This document shows, one piece after another, positions 61,371 to 64,000 of a DNA stretch of 64,000 nucleotides. The notes beneath the pieces are model-generated. The model saw nothing but the letters and a program-made list of their open reading frames with translations. It searched no databases and had not been told where the DNA came from. Made by a program: the position numbers and the translations under genes. The stretch's first letter is position 1. Each line of letters opens with the position of its first letter. The stretch lies in contig CM040097.1 of NCBI GenBank assembly GCA_022496805.1, positions 23,240,072 to 23,304,071 of the forward strand, in the 5' to 3' direction. The DNA comes from Pohlia nutans (lineage: Eukaryota; Streptophyta; Bryopsida; Bryales; Mniaceae).

Positions 61371-64000
61371 ATGGCTACATTTGAGGGTGAAGGTGCTAAG
61401 GTTGTAGACAAGTTCGATGGCGTCAACTTCCACTTGTGGAAATTCAAGATGGAAATGGTCATGGCCGAAAAAGAATTGTGGGAGATAGTTGAGGGTAGTG
61501 AGGAACCGCCTTCGTCCGACGCCGAGGCTAGGGTACGAATTGCGTACACTCGGCGAGAGAAAAAGGCCTTTGCGATTTTGGCTCTTAATCTTTCTGATTC
61601 CCAGCTTTCTCATATTCGGTCGTGCAAGACTCCCGCCGAGGCATGGGCCAAGCTTTGCAATATTCATGAGGCAAAGAGCTTGGTCAATATCTTGTTTTTG
61701 AGGCGCAAGTTTTTCACCATCAAGATGGAAGAAAACGACGACATGTTGGCGCACATCAACAAAGTCAAGGCTCTTGCGGATCAGCTCAACGGCGCAGACG
61801 TCAACATTACCGACGGTGATATCGTTATGACGCTCCTCGAGAGTTTGCCGCCGTCGTACGAGTATCTTATCGTTGCTATGGAGAGTAGGCCCATTAGCGA
61901 GCTCACTCTTGATTATGTGACATCACGGTTGTTGCATGAACTCTCGCGGCGCAAAGAGAACGAGACTCGTGGCGATAGCGCGGCGCTTATGGCGAAGCAA
62001 TCCAAGAGCGGTGCCAGTGGGAGCTCTACAGACAAGGTATGCTACTATTGCGGTAAGAAGGGCCACTTGGCAAAATTTTGCTACAAACGCAAGAGAGAGG
62101 AAAGTGCCAACAATACAAAGGTCAACGATGCAGGTGATGAGTACGCATTTATGACTAGCGTCTCTTCTTGTAGTGATGACGGGGACGAGTATGCAATGAT
62201 GGCAAGTGACGTGTCATGCAATGGTAGTGTGATCGATTGGATTGTTGATTCGGGAGCCTCGAGTCACATGGCGCCCATTAGGACTTGTTTCCAATCATAT
62301 CACGTCATATCTCCAAAGAATGTCATTTTGGGTGATGATACGGTTCTTCAAGCCGTGGGTAAAGGATCCATCGTCGTAGACACCGAAGTGAAGGGTCGTG
62401 TGAAGACAATTACCATCCATGATGTCCTCCACGTTCCCAAGTTGAAGGCAAATCTTTTATCGGTGCGACATTTGGTGATGAAGCATTTGCGAGTGGAATT
62501 TAGCGACCAAGGGTGTTTTGTGTTGTCTCCAAGTCGTGAGGAGGTGGCCATTATACACGAAGTCAACGGCTTGTACCAAATCAAGTTTTCCAAGATGCAC
62601 GCGGCGGAATCGGCAACGTTGGTGCAATCGAGTTCAAACGAAGACAAGTTGGCGTTGTGGCATCGTCGTCTCGGGCATTTGAATGTCAAGAGTGTGAAAG
62701 CACTGCGTGGAATGGTAAGTGGCATGGATCTTGCACAATCACACGTCGCACCTAGTTCATTCACATGTGAGGGTTGTATTGAAGGCAAGCAACAACGCTC
62801 ACCGTTTCCAGTTGATGGGGCAACTCGTGCAACCAAGGTTCTTGAGATTGTGCATTCCGACGTGTGTGGTCCAATGAAGACCACGTCTATGGGGGGTTGC
62901 AAGTATTTTGTGACGTTCATTGATGATTTTTCGAGGAAGATATGGTTGTATCCGATCAAAGCAAAGAGCGAGTGTTTTGAGAAGTTCAAAGAGTTCAAGG
63001 CGTTGGTTGAGAAGCAATCCGAGCACAAGATCAAGGTGTTTCGATCGGATAATGGCGGCGAGTTCATGTCCAACCAATTTGGAGAGTTATTGAAGAAAGA
63101 AGGCATTGCTAGACAAACCACAACGCCATATACACCACAACAAAACGGAGTTGCAGAGCGTGCAAATCGAACAATTGTGGAAATGGCAAGGAGTATGTTG
63201 CATGCACAAAATTTGGGTTTGGACCTTTGGGCGGAAGCGGTGGTGACAGCGGTGTACACACGCAACCGATGCCCGACGAGTGCGGTTCAAAACATGACAC
63301 CAGAGCAAGCGTGGAGTGGGAGGCCACCCCGCGTGGAGCACATGCGCACATTTGGATGCATCGCATTTGCAAAGGTACCCGATTCTCAAAGAACCAAACT
63401 TGAGGCCAAGGCAACAAAATGTGTGTTTCTTGGATATTGTGAAGGTACCAAGGCGTACAGGCTCATGTCGCTCGAGACCAAGAAGATCATTCGAGCTCGT
63501 GATGTGACATTTTGCGAGAATTCCAAGGTTGAAGACAATTTGGACGATGGTCCAAGTGGGAGAAGTGGCGATAAACCGGCGATTGTGGACCAATCTTCCA
63601 AATCTCCCGTTATTGATATTGTTGATGAAGACGAAGATGACGAAGATGGTGGTGATGAGGAACATATTGAGGAGCCACCTTTGAAGACGAAGAATGGCGA
63701 GAAAAAGGCACAAGCAACGGCGGTTGAAGACAATGCATCCTCGAGCGATCGTCGTTATCCAGAGAGAAATCGTAGACCACTTGGCGAGTGGTGGAAGAAT
63801 CATATTCTCCCTCAAGATGAGGAGGAGCATGCAAACGTTGCACTTTTAGATGCTCCATTGACGATTCGTGAAGCGTTGAGTTGTGATGATGCAAACAAGT
63901 GGGAGCAAGCCATGCAAGAGGAGTACAAATCGTTGATGGACAATGGCACTTGGGAATTGACTCCCCTCCCCAAGAATCGCAACGCTATCGGTTGTAAGTG
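61371..64000 (+). CDS. gag-pol: C15 gag-pol, 5' part (residues 1-876, continues past window)
   Basis: ATG 61371-61373 opens an unbroken frame to the window end, covering gag, CCHC knuckle, protease, integrase and the first RT residues (ending at the IGCKW motif). T57I, R769P and G816D are shared with C1. It is partial only because the window ends; whether the rest is intact is unknown. It was not among clearly closed frames because no stop is reached. Confidence 0.93.
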   Translation, partial: MATFEGEGAKVVDKFDGVNFHLWKFKMEMVMAEKELWEIVEGSEEPPSSDAEARVRIAYTRREKKAFAILALNLSDSQLSHIRSCKTPAEAWAKLCNIHEAKSLVNILFLRRKFFTIKMEENDDMLAHINKVKALADQLNGADVNITDGDIVMTLLESLPPSYEYLIVAMESRPISELTLDYVTSRLLHELSRRKENETRGDSAALMAKQSKSGASGSSTDKVCYYCGKKGHLAKFCYKRKREESANNTKVNDAGDEYAFMTSVSSCSDDGDEYAMMASDVSCNGSVIDWIVDSGASSHMAPIRTCFQSYHVISPKNVILGDDTVLQAVGKGSIVVDTEVKGRVKTITIHDVLHVPKLKANLLSVRHLVMKHLRVEFSDQGCFVLSPSREEVAIIHEVNGLYQIKFSKMHAAESATLVQSSSNEDKLALWHRRLGHLNVKSVKALRGMVSGMDLAQSHVAPSSFTCEGCIEGKQQRSPFPVDGATRATKVLEIVHSDVCGPMKTTSMGGCKYFVTFIDDFSRKIWLYPIKAKSECFEKFKEFKALVEKQSEHKIKVFRSDNGGEFMSNQFGELLKKEGIARQTTTPYTPQQNGVAERANRTIVEMARSMLHAQNLGLDLWAEAVVTAVYTRNRCPTSAVQNMTPEQAWSGRPPRVEHMRTFGCIAFAKVPDSQRTKLEAKATKCVFLGYCEGTKAYRLMSLETKKIIRARDVTFCENSKVEDNLDDGPSGRSGDKPAIVDQSSKSPVIDIVDEDEDDEDGGDEEHIEEPPLKTKNGEKKAQATAVEDNASSSDRRYPERNRRPLGEWWKNHILPQDEEEHANVALLDAPLTIREALSCDDANKWEQAMQEEYKSLMDNGTWELTPLPKNRNAIGCK

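Larger units (their letters stand above)
48717..64000 (+). mobile_element. C15: copia element split in its 5' LTR by C16, running off the window
   Basis: The 5' LTR is in two pieces, 48717-48816 (100 bp) and 60159-60376 (218 bp), together 318 bp. Primer-binding site 60377-60390, leader 60377-61370, gag-pol from 61371 past the window end. The left flank TTGAG (48712-48716) is in the leader of C14. It shares T57I, R769P, G816D, six minisatellite units and private LTR bases with C1, so both derive from one recent source. Confidence 0.92.

Noticed and set aside
1..64000. The window as one giant palindrome, because C1 (left) and C15 (right) mirror each other
   Set aside because: The copies between do not mirror (C5 would pair with C16/C17 in the wrong orientation and order), and the flanks of C1 and C15 differ.
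1..64000. Identity with Physarum Tp1
   Set aside because: Tp1 is remembered as longer with shorter LTRs (about 8.3 kb, 277 bp) than the 5.67 kb and 318 bp seen here; only the cluster style is similar.

Overview
The window is eukaryotic repeat DNA, most likely from a land plant. Every base can be assigned to one family of Ty1/copia LTR retrotransposon (Pseudoviridae-type order PR-IN-RT-RH). I resolve at least 17 copies or pieces, in both orientations, inserted into one another. I see no host gene, RNA gene, CRISPR array or unrelated sequence. The plant assignment rests on the Copia gene order and on a primer-binding site that fits the anticodon arm of plant-type initiator tRNA-Met (tRNA recalled, not searched). 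Such a self-nested cluster recalls the centromeric copia RLC5 clusters of the moss Physcomitrium patens, the Zepp LINE clusters of Chlorella/Coccomyxa centromeres and the Tp1 'scrambled clusters' of Physarum; identity with any of these is unverified.

Reference element: about 5.67 kb. It has 318-bp LTRs that start TGTTGAAG and end CTTCAATA (so TG...TA, not TG...CA), 5-bp target duplications, and a 14-nt primer-binding site abutting the 5' LTR. A leader of about 970 nt follows, with a reiterated GCTGAWTT motif and a 10-bp minisatellite. One uninterrupted 4074-nt gag-pol frame (1357 aa from the first in-frame ATG) has its stop codon inside the 3' LTR, and a short polypurine tract ends at the LTR. 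Residue numbers below count from that ATG; the open frame reaches 9-10 codons further upstream, but only to GTG/TTG.

Layout (C = copy): C1 (-) 1-643 and 6311-10607, split by C2 (-) 644-6310; C3 (+) 10608-10718; C4 (-) 10719-11143; C5 (-) 11144-16571; C6 (-) 16572-17408; C7 (-) 17409-23064; C8 (+) 23065-25239; an LTR shared by C8 and C9, 25240-25557; C9 (+) 25558-29896; C10 (+) 29897-34567 and 40234-41223, split by C11 (-) 34568-40233; C12 (+) 41224-43485; C13 (-) 43486-47700; C14 (+) 47701-48716; C15 (+) 48717-48816 and 60154-64000; C16 (-) 48817-48885 and 54562-60153; C17 (+) 48886-54561. The left side is a six-deep stack (C6 contains C5, C4, C3, C1, C2) and the right side another (C12 contains C13, C14, C15, C16, C17). 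The middle has three junctions that simple insertion does not explain: C7 with unmatched flanks, one LTR shared by C8 and C9, and C10 with unlike LTRs and unmatched flanks. These suggest recombination between copies.

LTR subtypes: type I (GTCGG near the start, ACATGCAAC), type II (GTAGG, ACTTGCAAC), type III (GTAGG, ACTAGCAAC). Six copies (C2, C5, C7, C11, C16, C17) keep a complete gag-pol frame of identical length. C15 is intact up to the window edge. The rest are cut only by insertions or junctions; I found no internal stop or frameshift. Several copies have LTR pairs identical by eye, so the family has moved recently and could be autonomous.
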